From: Athripsodes cinereus
Taxonomy: Eukaryota; Arthropoda; Insecta; Trichoptera; Leptoceridae
Reading direction: 5' to 3'
Length of the DNA stretch: 64,000 nt
Assembly (NCBI GenBank): GCA_947579605.1
Contig: OX388321.1
Span: 10,691,427 to 10,755,426, forward strand
The notes below the pieces were generated by a model that was not told the DNA's origin, made no database searches, and was given only the letters and a program-made list of their open reading frames with translations. The position numbers were made by a program, and so were the translations under genes. Positions 46,860 to 57,121 of this stretch are shown here, in pieces (position 1 is the stretch's first letter; each line of letters starts with the position of its first letter).

Positions 46860-47290
46860 AGGAATTCAAAGGAAAAAATGGTTATGCAGCAAATCAAATC
46901 ATGCAGTCAAAATAATTTCATATCGATCAGTCTCAAACAAGCGTTGGTTCTAAAAGGTTCCTCTCATGACTTTCTCAGGTATATAGGATGTACAATATTT
47001 CTATATAGGAGCGCGAGATACCACTTATTGTTGTGGAGTGAAAATGAAACCTTTATTGTCCCATTATTGATTTTGGAATATTTTTTCTGACGAAATGAGT
47101 ACTGCTACTATTGAAGTCTTTGCTTGACCATCACGGCATATCTTCAAGTGAAGAAGCCAGTGAACTAATTAATAGTTCTCTTGTAAAATATTTATAACTT
47201 GTAATTATTACTTGTAATGTAATTTAAACTTTTCAATAGCAAAAGAGATTGATGACTCTACATAATAATATAAAATCTCTATTAACCTAT
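46860..47290. other. No recognisable gene
   Basis: Nothing recognised apart from a possible SINE-R1 trace near 47128-47145. Confidence 0.4.
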
Positions 47291-47293
47291 CTA

Positions 47294-48588
47294 CGAGGGC
47301 GGATTGATAAGTCCGGTAAAAATGAATCAAAGAGCTATTTTTTTCGAATGGATGATATTTATTTTTCAACTTTATCTTCTTCTATAGCTATATACTTAGT
47401 TAGACAATGCTGGAGGTTTTGGATCCCCTCTTTGTAGTTATCTTTTCCAAGGCCCTGAAAATACGCCAAAATTTCGGAGATTTCTCCAAATCAGTTCCAA
47501 ATCTTCGTCCCCCAAACCATTTTTTCATATTTTGTAATAGATAGGAATCACTGGGAACCAGGACATGAAAATATATTGGATGAGGACGCATTTTGTAGCG
47601 TGACTCCACCAGCTTGGCCATTGGAATGGCGGAAGAATGAGCAGAAGCATTATCGTGGTGAAACAGAATTTTCTTCTTGGCAAGATGATGCCGTTTTGCT
47701 TTGATTTCTTGATTCAATTGGATCGAATGTGTAGCGTTATACTTTCCATTAATTATTTTCCCTTTTAAGAGGAAATCAATAAGCATGTACCTTGTGCGTC
47801 CCAAAAAACCTTAACCGTAGCTTTGCCTGCTGATGGAACAACCTTGACCTTCTTCGGAGCACTTCCACCGGCTTCCACCCACTGCTTGGTTATTATTTTG
47901 TCTCTGGTGTGTAAAGTTGAATCCTTGTTTTATCTATAGTTATGAAACGGTGTAAAAACTCATCGAAATTTCGTTCAAACAGCCGATAATTAGCCTGGGA
48001 AAGTGTCACTCATTCACGTTTTTGGTCAATTTTCAACAAACGCGGCAGCCATTTTGCTGAAAACTTTAAAATACGCAAATTTACATGAAATGTCACGAAA
48101 ACTCGTTTATATGAGATGTTTAAAGTGTTGGCTAACCCTTTCAACCTCGTTCATCGATCTTCTAATACAATATCGTGGATTTTCATGAGCATTTTTGGAG
48201 TGGTTACCTCAATTGGACGTCCTAATCGAGAAGCGTCTTCCGTGCTCGTTCTACCACAACGGAATTCAGTAAACCATTTGTAAATTGTCTTAAATGACGG
48301 AGAAGATTCACCACAATAGTTATCAAGACATTTCTTTGTGTCCGTGATGGTTTTTTTTGCGTAAAAAGTAGTGTTTTATCAACACTCTAAATTCACTTTT
48401 TTTCCATTTTAACAGCAAAAGAACGACTTGTCCGGTCAAAACAACTGAAAAAACAATTCCAAATTCAAATATCAGTATGAAATTTCGTGTATGTTCTTTC
48501 AAAGCAAGTACCTGTCCAAACATGTCATTACTTTTTTGCTAGTATCACTGCTTCCTCCATTTTTACCTGACTTATCAATCTGCCTTAG
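47294..48588 (-). mobile_element. mariner transposon, full length, decayed
   Basis: Terminal inverted repeats of 30 bp (47294-47323, CGAGGGCGGATTGATAAGTC...; 48559-48588) match at 26 positions. TA flanks both ends (47292-47293, 48589-48590). The 1295-bp length is normal for mariner. Both ends are kept, so it could be mobilised in trans in principle, but its own gene is broken. Confidence 0.92.
47400..48407 (-). pseudogene. mariner transposase pseudogene
   Basis: The reading starts with an ATG at 48407 and EFRVLIKHYFLR, the mariner N-terminal helix-turn-helix region, continues as WFTEFRCGRTSTEDA-like and GRPIEV-like segments, and ends in the 47400-47804 frame with LIDFLLKGK, NGKYNATH, HHDNASAHSS and LVPSDSYLL. 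HHDNA-AH carries the second catalytic aspartate; the third, normally APSDY-LF, reads VPSDSYLL here. Frameshifts near 48340 and at several points between 47800 and 48200, plus stops, break it. The C-terminus is also altered (TKRGSKTSSIV). It would once have cut and pasted the element at TA sites. Confidence 0.9.
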
Positions 48589-48599
48589 TATATATAACG

Positions 48600-50545
48600 T
48601 CACGGTACCTTCCACAAATGGAATAGACCGGTAAACAACTTTATATAATAAACACGAAAGTCATTCATTCTATGTCAATAAAAAACAATACAATCATAAC
48701 AGCTACCATACCTTACAGCTGAATTTGAAGATATTATAAATTTTATTATGAATACATACAGTGACGAGTATGAGTTAGTTAGAAGATATTGATTCTGCGA
48801 TAAACTCGCCCATTGTACAATATAATTTTTTTGTATCATGTTATTTTATAACTTTGTAATTATACATTGTGCAATAAAGTTTATTTATATTATGTGACCA
48901 ACGTCTGCCTTTTACAGGACCATTGGAATCTTAATAATAAGAGTAGAAAATCTATTATTCATCGGAAAGTCCACGAAGTACTTCTCGCAACTCAAGTAAA
49001 TTAATATCTGAATCTGAGCTAGACTAGGATATTTGAGTTAAGTTTCTAGAACACACCCAATGTATATAGTAATCGGGTATGTTGAATAATATATTTATAT
49101 ATAAATACAAATACATTAACGTAGATTAAAATATATAGAACTAAAAAAGTTAATGAAAACGTCGTCTAATAATATAATATGTAGAAATATTTGAAAGACA
49201 TTGTATTACAATAATACTAGAATTCAAGGAACTTTGTATTGAAGGGTTTTTCAATAGGTTTGTCATTACTGGAATTACTTTTCAGCATTATTACTGTAAT
49301 TGTGGGTTTTGATTCACGTGTAGTACGAGTACACAGATTAATTGTACTTATGTGTATGTTCTTTGTTTTCTTATTATTCTTCAAACATTTTGGGTACATC
49401 TTGAGACGTGAACCTTTCCATGATCTTCTACTTACCTTTGTCCTGAGCTCGCTGCATCTACATACTTCCAGGAATCTTTATAAGGTCTTCCAGCAGTTCT
49501 AGGTTACCCTCCAGAACTTTCTTTGTCTATTTTTTTGGTTCATAATATATTTTCTTCGCCATTCTTTCACCATTTATTCGCTCAACATTTCCAAATTTCC
49601 TACACTTATTCAATCGCATTCCACTCAATATACTCGTTCCACATTTGGTTATTTCTCTTAGAGAGTATAAAATGTTATGTATTTATGTAGTTACTTTTTC
49701 TTATAATATTTAATCTTTGTGTTCTAGGTAAGTGGGAGGACTAATAAATCGTCTGAGATGGATGAAGGTAAGTACCCTCATTATAAGTATGGTAACACGT
49801 GTATAAGCTTATAAAATATCTTATTAACGTAAATACAAGTACAAAATTATCATGTACTTGTACATACATGCTCTAATGTGTACTCGAAAAAAATACTTTA
49901 TCATCTCATTTTACTCTTTAATCTTCTTCTCAAGGGAATGAGATGAAAATATTTTATTCTTACATTCAGAGTGATTGCGTGTCAATCATGACATCCCTAA
50001 ATCATTGTCTTATATTAAATACCCATGTGATATTGCGAAAAATTATAAAAACAATTATATTAAATATGTGATATTGTGAAAAAGGCATATTCAAACCGTT
50101 GCGCAAGAAACATCGTGAACGAAAACACAGTTATTCTGAGAACACACAAATCAGCCAGAAAAACTTTAAAATTAAGCAAAACATCTTGAATGTGAAATTC
50201 CTGTGATTCTTACTTAAGCGTTGGATACCATAAATGCCATTATTAAATTAATTACTTTTAATGTTTAGAAAAAACATTTTAAGAATGGATTTTCTTCTTA
50301 GAATCGTGTCAATCTCATGAACTCAATTAGATTTTTTATTCTCAAAATCTACCTTATTATACAAACTTATTACTTAGGTTTAACTTTAAATATTTTGTTT
50401 GAATTTCAAGACGCTTTTTATATCATTTCTAATGAGATAATCTATTTTGTGATAGTAATTAATTGATAACCTAGTGAAGTCCCTGGTAAAGAACAGGTCT
50501 CTCGCTTTCCTGTTGGTTCTTGACAATTATGTAAAAACCAAGTTC
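48600..50545. other. AT-rich DNA without recognisable gene
   Basis: No gene recognised. On the minus strand at 48957-49022 the frame SSSDSDINLLELREVLRGLS is acidic and short; it might be an exon or transposase start but is unsupported otherwise. Confidence 0.4.
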
Positions 50546-50848
50546 GTAACTGGGAAATGCAATCTCGACTCGAGATTGACGAATCGAGATCTCCTCCCTA
50601 AATTTGAATTCGAGATTGAGTCATTCGAGATCTAGTCAAATAATTCGTCGAGATTCCGCGAGATCTCGATTTAATCGAGATTAGACTACTTTTTAAAAAT
50701 ACCTTATTATTTATTCAAAAATTAATGTTAAATTGAATAAAAACTACCTACCTATGTGACTTATAATTTTGTAAATAAAATACAATAATAATGGAGAAAA
50801 ATTTAAAAAATCAACTTTTATTAATTAAAAATAAAGTGTTGAATCTCC

Positions 50849-50983
50849 ATTACATTCTCCAAATTTTAGTGCATTTAATATCTTAGCATGCTGAGTTTGT
50901 AAAGGCAGATATGCGTTTACACTATACAAACTCAGCAAGCTACAACATTTAGTGCACTGAAATTTGGGGAATGTAATAGGCAC
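50849..50983. repeat. Internal palindrome in the hAT-like element
   Basis: CATTACATTCTCCAAATTTT / AAATTTGGGGAATGTAATAG, and then GCTGAGTTTGTA / TACAAACTCAGC, pair as inverted arms around a centre near 50918. Possibly a nested MITE. Confidence 0.7.
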
Positions 50984-51119
50984 ATTAGAAGAGATATAAC
51001 AAAAAGAATTAAATGTTATTATTTTGTAAATAACTTCTCAGGAAGCATAGTGTGTTCAAGGTGTCATCAACTAAGCGGCACCTACATAATATTCTGTAGC
51101 AATATATCCGGCGGCTGAG

Positions 51120-51312
51120 AAATTTCAGCTCACATTCAAATGTTTGGTGTCAATTTTATGAATGGACTTTAAGTGTATATTTAAGCCTGTTGGTGAACCT
51201 TTTATACATTTATGAATAGCACTGCACAACTTGCATTTAGCAGTCAATCCATCCGCAGATTTTTTTGAAGTAAAGCCATACCGCCAAGTTACGTCCACAT
51301 ACACTTGGCTTG
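51120..51312 (-). pseudogene. BED zinc-finger remnant of a hAT transposase
   Basis: In the minus-strand frame VDVTWRYGFTSKKSADGLTA is followed by KCKLCSAIHK and then GLNIHLKSIHKI before a stop. This is a BED finger: aromatic W and F, C-x2-C, then H-x4-H. It corresponds to the DNA-binding N-terminus of hAT transposases. The catalytic region is absent, and no ATG precedes it in frame. Confidence 0.7.
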
Positions 51313-51576
51313 AGTTGTTCTTAGACGTATTTCACTTGGATAACTTTCTAATGTTTTAATAGTAATACCTCAGATCAGTTAGCGCGCTTTTGCGCATCGA
51401 TGAACACGTACATTTTTCATGCGCGCTCAATCTCGATCTCAATTGTGATCTCGATCGATTTGGTTGAGATCTCGAACGATATTTTAAAAACGAGATTACC
51501 TAGCTTCGAGATTAAATCTCGAAAAATTACTCGAAATCTAGCAAGATCGAAATTGCATTCACTATAACCTCACGCA

Positions 51577-51680
51577 TGATTTTTTTTTTCTTTTTATAAA
51601 AAAGATGTGTCTGGGATTCGATTATAAATCCAAAAACAACCTCATACACCTTTCATGGTAAGCTTAAAGCTTACATCTAC
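51577..51680 (-). repeat. SINE-T body, partial copy
   Basis: TCCAAAAACAACCTCATACA, then CACCTTTCATGGTAAGC, matches the 3' body of the tRNA-headed SINE at 54570-54745. The tRNA head is missing. Confidence 0.55.
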
Positions 51681-51689
51681 AATTATACA

Positions 51690-51950
51690 ATGGGGTATGC
51701 CAGTCATCATGAATGTTTTTCTTGGCACCGAGAAGACAATTTGCATATTTTTTTTAAAGATATATCTGGATTTATTCATAAACCCAAAAACAACCTTGTA
51801 CCTATACCTTTCACACTAAGCTAAAAGCTTGTGCCATGAAAGGGGAATTTGCCGGCACCTGGGATCTGTTCCTACTTTCAGTTAGTCTGCTGACTACCCC
51901 ACTTGTGGATATGCCGTGATGGTATATTGGTATATAGTGGTAGTAATTAT
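51690..51950 (+). repeat. SINE-R1 copy interrupted by a SINE-T copy
   Basis: The R1 middle block (GCCAGTCATCATGAATG, GAGAAGACAATTTGCATA) stops at about 51750. SINE-T sequence follows on the minus strand to about 51880, and R1 then resumes with CAGTTAGTCTGCTGACTACC and its tail. This nested arrangement dates T after R1 at this locus. Confidence 0.65.
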
Positions 51951-51959
51951 TCATAATCA

Positions 51960-52475
51960 ATAAAAACATGTTTCAAAACTAATTACGGTAATAAAATAAG
52001 TTTTAACGATAAGTTTAATTAGACCATCTATCGATAAAATATTGAATATCAATCGATAAACAAAACGAGTTCGTTAGTCTTCATCGATGGCGATCAACTT
52101 TCTTAATTAAAATGAAACATTTTCAATATTCTAGTTCTTAGAAATAATTCAAAGTCAGTTTTCAAAGGAAAAGAACGGAGGACCTAGAGATGTCTGCGTA
52201 CAATATTTGAATACATAAATACAAGATAGATGTAAATTTTAGTAAGTGTAATAGAAAGGGTTGTTATTAATTTGTTGAAAGTGATGAAAATATTGAAAAA
52301 TTCATTGGGAATGGGAAGATTGGTGATTTAGAGATAAGATTTAGTGGAATGAATGCCTATGGTTTAATCTTTGAATTTGAGTATCAACATTGAGTAAGAG
52401 AGCACTCATAATATTAAGGTTTATTTTATTATTAAAATGAATTTAAAAAACACTGTATAATTTCCAAATTAAATT
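51960..52475. other. No recognisable gene
   Basis: Nothing recognised. Confidence 0.4.
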
Positions 52476-52480
52476 TATTC

Positions 52481-52527
52481 ACCTCAAACGTTTTCGCCAA
52501 GGCTTCTACTTGGCATCATCAGGAGGT
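52481..52527 (-). ncRNA. Hammerhead ribozyme, minimal type I (HHR2)
   Basis: On the minus strand the core CTGATGA occupies 52522-52516 and GAAA 52495-52492. Helix I is a perfect 5-bp pairing of ACCTC (52527-52523) with GAGGT (52485-52481). Helix II is a perfect 6-bp GCCAAG/CTTGGC with a 7-nt loop. Helix III is A-U capped by the palindrome ACGT. The NUH triplet is TTT, so cleavage is predicted between 52486 and 52485. One extra T sits between the core and helix II, as in HHR1. AATAAAT follows helix I, as in PLE ends. No PLE coding sequence lies upstream, so it is probably a solo terminal fragment. Confidence 0.8.
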
Positions 52528-52529
52528 TT

Positions 52530-53160
52530 ATTTTATTTTTTCATTCTTGTCTTTTGAAGATAATTGATCAGTAATTGCTGAGAAGCATAAAAAATGTTGA
52601 AGTTTATGACAAAAAATAAAGCATTAAATTATGGCAATCTTCACGTAAAACAAATAAAATAACAAAATAGCTCTTTACTGTCCCGATCACTCGAATATGA
52701 GTGAAGAATCAGTTGGAATGAAGAACAAAAAATAACAATATTGAAAAAAATTACATATTATTTAAACATTAATTTGGTTAGGCACTGGTATGTTAATATC
52801 AAAATAAAGATATTGAATTTACGATTGCGAATATTGTAACGAACATAGTAGGTACATAAATAAAGTGATTTCTGTTTTCATGTTTCTACAGAACGTAATG
52901 TATTATATATTTACTCATTGACAATAATGTAACAAATGTTGGGCTTGTAAATAATGTAACTAGGTTAGGATATATAATGTAGAGCGGAGAGGAAACGGTT
53001 ATTTGACAAATTATCTGGAATCCTGAAAATCCGGTTGCCAGTCGGCTGGTTATCATCATAACCATCACTCCGCTTACTATGCGGTGTAGGCAAAAAGAAT
53101 CATGTGCTGTTTACTCTTACCTTTGCATAAACACACTTTTCGTCACCATCATTGTCATAC
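52530..53160. other. No recognisable gene
   Basis: Nothing recognised upstream of HHR2 on the minus strand that would encode a retroelement. Confidence 0.4.
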
Positions 53161-53164
53161 AATT

Positions 53165-53395
53165 TCATGTTCTCATATCATCATCATCATCGCCCTCAAC
53201 GCTCCTCTCGGGAGCACAGGGCAGAAACCAGCCTCCTCCATTCAGAGCGTCTCTGTGCCAATTGCGTCACCTCTTTCCACGACATTCTTTGCGCTCTGAT
53301 ATCGTTGTCATAGGAACGGTGTATTGTGAAAGAGGGACGCCCGGGCCGACGGAACCCCTGCGGACGGAAGAACAGTGCTCTTTTTGGCCAACCAT
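53165..53395 (-). pseudogene. LINE-A C-terminal fragment, nearly identical to the 4.8-kb copy
   Basis: The reverse complement of 53165-53395 differs from the 4970-5230 copy at only a few positions by eye, including the (GAT)n tail. It ends near the codons for NDSWPKR at about 53393. The short length and high identity indicate a recent 5'-truncated insertion. Confidence 0.85.
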
Positions 53396-53399
53396 CATT

Positions 53400-54400
53400 A
53401 GGTTCTCATATACCCTCTTTTAATGGATATGTTTTCAACATAATGTCTCAAATAGTATTTTGATTAAAAAAATAACGTGAATTCAATGTTCTATAAAAAT
53501 AGAAATCAAATTTAATAAAAAAAAAATGAAAGCATTTTATTAGTGGAGAAAGATGCAAAAGTGCACAATAAATTCATTAGATTAGATGTCAATAGAATAA
53601 AAACTATTATTTTTGAACTGGAGATTGAACTGGAGATTGAACTGGAACTTGAGATTATTGAAACCGGGCATAAGTAGCTCACCGAATATCCGACTAACCG
53701 GTATCGGACCAGCGACTACCGGTTTTATCACTAATAAACAGTGATTATATCAGAATGGACACAGTAGGTATTACCTACTTACAAATACAATAAAATGTGT
53801 ACGTATGTATGTACTATGTACGTACTTAATACTAATATAATTTGTCCCTATATCGTCGTCTTGATTTTATGTATTTTTTCCGTGCTTTTGATTTTATTTC
53901 CTATAAGAGTAACAAAAATATTGTATCAACCATTTTATTGTTTTGTTTCGATGCTATAAAGATAATGTCGGCTACGCTACGAACAATGTGTACATGTTAT
54001 TCGTCTATGTTATACTAACATCTATGTGCGTCTATGATACGATATTATAGAAAAGTATTAATTTTATTTTCCCTAGTGCAAAATTTACTCACTAGGTGGT
54101 GCTAGTGTGTATGTGGTTGCTATTTTTTTTATATTTTTGAAATTAAAAATCAGATTCTAATCAATACATCTTTATTAAAGATTGTTAGTCCATACCTATA
54201 CATTTAACAACTTTTACTTAAAAAAAAATACTCATTTGTTTTCAATTTATTTATTCTTTACGGTACATTGATTCAAAGCTATTTTACTTATAAATCTAAT
54301 TAGACTAAATACAATCAATTTACAGAGGGCATGTTTATTTATTTTAAGGTGCACAACAGATGTCCGATATACATTATTAGTGAAATCAGCAAAATTCACA
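53400..54400. other. No recognisable gene
   Basis: Nothing recognised. Confidence 0.4.
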
Positions 54401-54402
54401 CA

Positions 54403-54545
54403 AATAATAATAATAATAAGAACACTTTATTGATCAGAAAAAAAATCATGAGCAATTGGAGAGCTTATTGCCTGGAGGCAATATCTTCCAGCTAACCAAA
54501 TTAATGTGTGATACTATGTTGACAATGTGTAATTAATACCAAATG
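54403..54545 (-). repeat. LINE 3' end with AAT/ATT tail
   Basis: On the minus strand GGAAGATATTGCCTCCAGGC, then CAATAAGCTCTCC, then TCAATAAAGTGTTC end in (TTA)n. AATAAAG plus a trinucleotide tail fits a LINE terminus. The family is unknown. Confidence 0.5.
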
Positions 54546-54569
54546 TGAAAAGTTAATACTAAATATATA

Positions 54570-54745
54570 TAAATTTTTTTTAAAAAGATATAACTGGGTT
54601 TTGTTATAAACCCAAATACAACCTTATACACCTTTCACACTAAGCTAAAAGCTTGTGTCGTGAAAGGGGAGTTTGCCGGCACCTGGGATCGAACCACGGA
54701 CCCCTTGTTCTGGAGACCGAGACTCTACCTCCAGGCTACCGTGTA
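54570..54745 (-). repeat. SINE-T: tRNA-derived SINE
   Basis: On the minus strand the head has an A-box-like TAGCCTGGAGG and a perfect B box GGTTCGATCC (54695-54686), with an anticodon-arm-like GTCTCCAGAAC between. The body (GTGCCGGCAAACTCC, CACAAGCTTTTAGCTTAGTG, GTATTTGGGTTTATAA) ends in an A-rich tail near 54570. The tRNA-like section does not close as a functional tRNA. Transcription would be by RNA polymerase III. Confidence 0.75.
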
Positions 54746-54759
54746 CTGAATGTAACCGT

Positions 54760-55395
54760 GTAAATAATCAAACAACCATGTACACGACATCGCATTCGTC
54801 TGGAAATTACTCGCTGATAGATTTAACATTCCTACAAAAATAAAAAAAAAGTATTTATCAGAGAGGTGCAATTTCTTCCAACTTCAACTGTCTCTATAAT
54901 ACTTGTCTTTACTCATCAAAAATTGTTATATATAAAAAAGCACAGTGTATACCGCATTCCACACGACAAAAAATCCATGATATTCAATATATATATTTGA
55001 GTGACGACGTTTTCGTATTTTGATTTTAGGACAGCGATATCGCACGTCCAGTTTTGATATCATAAATTATTATATTTACGAAAATATATCGGTTTGATTG
55101 GAGAGCGAGATACAAAATTGGAGAGACTGAGAGAAAATATCGTTACGGGATGAAAACCTACTGGCGCCGGATGTATGAATAGTATCTACAGTCGAACCCT
55201 ACCTTAAAACATTGTGTTAATATTATTTAAAAAAGAGTTAATATATAGAGCAATTTATCAAAATGCCACTGCATATCTTTGAATATAAAGAATTGATTCA
55301 ATAATAAAAAAGAAGGCATAAAATAGTATTAGAGTATGGAAAAATTATGAAAAAAATAGCATTAAGCGGGCATCTGCTCTTCCACTATCAAGAAA
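54760..55395. other. No recognisable gene
   Basis: Nothing recognised. Confidence 0.4.
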
Positions 55396-55403
55396 TTGAC
55401 CCA

Positions 55404-55616
55404 GCAGGGTTACTCTTGACAAAACTAAACACGATCTTAATCTAGTCTTGATCTTGATCATACGACGCACGAAGGGACTATGGTCAAAAACACCGCGCCA
55501 CCGCTAACGCGCGATCGGTTTGCGTGTATTTTTGGCCAATAGTCACTTCGTGCGTCGTATGATCAAGATCAAGACTAGATTAAGATCGTGTTTAGTTTTG
55601 TCAAGAGTAGCCCTGC
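55404..55616. mobile_element. GCAGGG hairpin MITE, best copy
   Basis: GCAGGGTTACTCTTGACAAA at the left and the inverted GCAGGGCTACTCTTGACAAA at the right begin inverted arms of about 85 bp that are almost perfect. The 213-bp unit has a short loop (ACGCGCGATCGG region). CAG occurs just outside if the ends are taken as CAGGG/CCCTG, but the target duplication is not certain. Relatives lie at 24070, 56096 and 58207. Confidence 0.85.
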
Positions 55617-55904
55617 AGTACACAGGGTAAAATGAAAAATAAATGATTAAATTCTTGTTGAAAACGAGATGTCAATGACAAATGCAAATCGATGTAAAGA
55701 TTGCCCCTTCCCGTAAAGAAAAAAAACCGAATTCGTCCTAGGTAGGTATCTATAATGAACAAAAAAAATAGGAGTAGTCTATAAACGTAATATTCTGTTT
55801 AATTATGTAATATCTATTGTTTGTCGTATTACATATGTAAATAGGCACAAAACAGATTATGAGTTTCATTTCAATTCTGAAATCAAAGCTATAGAAGATT
55901 ATTT

Positions 55905-56042
55905 CAAAAAGCATTGTTGCTGACAGAAAGAACTGGTCAGAATTGGTTCAAGACCCACGGGGGGCACTCACTGCCGCTTATAGGTTCCATCCCCGTGCAC
56001 GACCTTATGCAGCAAGGGCTCCATAAGAAGAAGAAGAAAATA
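55905..56042 (+). pseudogene. LINE C-terminal fragment with GAA tail (LINE-F)
   Basis: The plus frame reads ADRKNWSELVQDP, then AAYRFHPRARPYAAR, then a stop and AAGAAGAAGAAG. The DRK-W--L segment before a stop and trinucleotide tail is typical for a LINE C-terminus. Only about 40 codons remain. Confidence 0.55.
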
Positions 56043-56095
56043 TAAGATTTACTCACGTCATATCGGTTAGTCATTAAAGACATATAACATTTATA

Positions 56096-56258
56096 CAGGA
56101 TATTAATCTTGCCTTGGTCTTAATCATACGACGCGCGAAGAGACTGATCAAAAATATCGCGCTACCGCTACCGCGAGATTGGTATGCACGTATTTTTGAC
56201 CAAAGTCACTTCGCGCGTCGTAGGATTAAGATTAAGATTATTTTAAGAGTGACCCTGC
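56096..56258. mobile_element. GCAGGG hairpin MITE, second copy
   Basis: AATCATACGACGCGCGAAG and the inverted CTTCGCGCGTCGTAGGATT form arms, and the right end AGAGTGACCCTGC matches the family. The left tip is diverged (CAGGATATTAATC). Confidence 0.8.
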
Positions 56259-56769
56259 AGATTGTCCTTTCAAAATCAAAATGAAATGTGTGTAAATGCA
56301 AGTTGGAGTGTATTTTTATGTTAGTTGTAGGTACCAATGCGGTCTACTCTTTACTCGGGATGGATATTTGATTATTAATATTGTTTCGATTTGCACAACA
56401 ATTCGATATTTTTTCACATAAATTTTCATATTCAGTCATATGCATAATTTGAGTGCTTTTATTTTTATTAGTTATTCCACAGTAAACAAGAGAATGAGAG
56501 AGGAAATCTAAAATGAAATAAAAACACGATGAATCGTGAAAATTTTATCATTTTTTTTCCCGCTAATGAATAAATTTATGAGTACGATTCCGCCATTGTT
56601 ATTCTTAAATAAATAGCGAAAACTACCGCATCTATAAGTGAAGAATAATTATAAATCAATATTTATAAACTATTTCATTTAACATGTATTTTACATCCTC
56701 ATTTTAGTAACCCATACCGATTATCTTTTTTATATTACTTTTATATTATTATAAATAAAACGGTTTTCT

Positions 56770-56851
56770 AGTTCTTCCAGTGTGGCTTTACTGGTCGCGA
56801 ACTGGCTTTCAAGAGCTTCCGTACTCATCATCGGGCTAGCTTAGAGTAAAG
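56770..56851 (-). repeat. PLE-type 3' end with hammerhead-like motif, left arm
   Basis: On the minus strand CCCGATGATGAG, then CGGAAGCTCTTGAAAGCC, then GTTCGCGACC and a degraded AATAAAG. It is the inverted partner of 56887-56970. The core has CCGATGA in place of CTGATGA, so it would not be catalytically competent. Confidence 0.6.
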
Positions 56852-56886
56852 GAAATACTTTATTTCTGTTGGTATAAAACAAAACT

Positions 56887-56970
56887 TCTTTACTTTATGT
56901 TAGCCCGATGATGAAAGTGGAAGCTCTTGAAAGCCGGCTCGCGACCAATAAAGTCACTGTGGAAGCACTA
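56887..56970 (+). repeat. PLE-type 3' end with hammerhead-like motif, right arm
   Basis: GCCCGATGATGAAAG, GGAAGCTCTTGAAAGCCGGC and TCGCGACCAATAAAG. Helix III can be read as A-U, G-C capped by palindromic CCGG with NUH CTC. The core U is C and helix I does not pair, so this is a decayed motif. The two arms are separated by about 35 bp. Confidence 0.6.
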
Positions 56971-57024
56971 AACATGGGTTTAATTTTTAATAAATTAACA
57001 TGAACTGTCACCAAAAACTGTCGG

Positions 57025-57025
<1 letters not shown>

Positions 57026-57117
<92 letters not shown>
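57026..57117. repeat. (CA)46 microsatellite
   Basis: Uninterrupted CA dinucleotides over 92 bp, followed by ATACATAC. Confidence 0.98.

Positions 57118-57119
<2 letters not shown>

Positions 57120-57121
<2 letters not shown>

Larger units (their letters stand above)
50551..51564 (-). mobile_element. hAT-like non-autonomous transposon with CGAGAT subterminal repeats
   Basis: Termini TGGGAAATGCAATCTCGA (left) and TAGTGAATGCAATTTCGA (right, inverted) match. TAAC occurs directly outside both (50547-50550, 51565-51568), although hAT elements make 8-bp duplications, so superfamily support comes from the interior. The first and last about 150 bp are packed with CGAGAT/ATCTCG motifs on both strands, the usual arrangement of transposase-binding subterminal repeats. 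The interior carries a BED zinc finger remnant on the minus strand and a small palindrome at 50849-50983. Confidence 0.7.

Noticed and set aside
54680..54745. Functional tRNA gene on the minus strand
   Set aside because: A and B boxes are present, but the acceptor and D arms do not pair and an A-rich SINE body follows.
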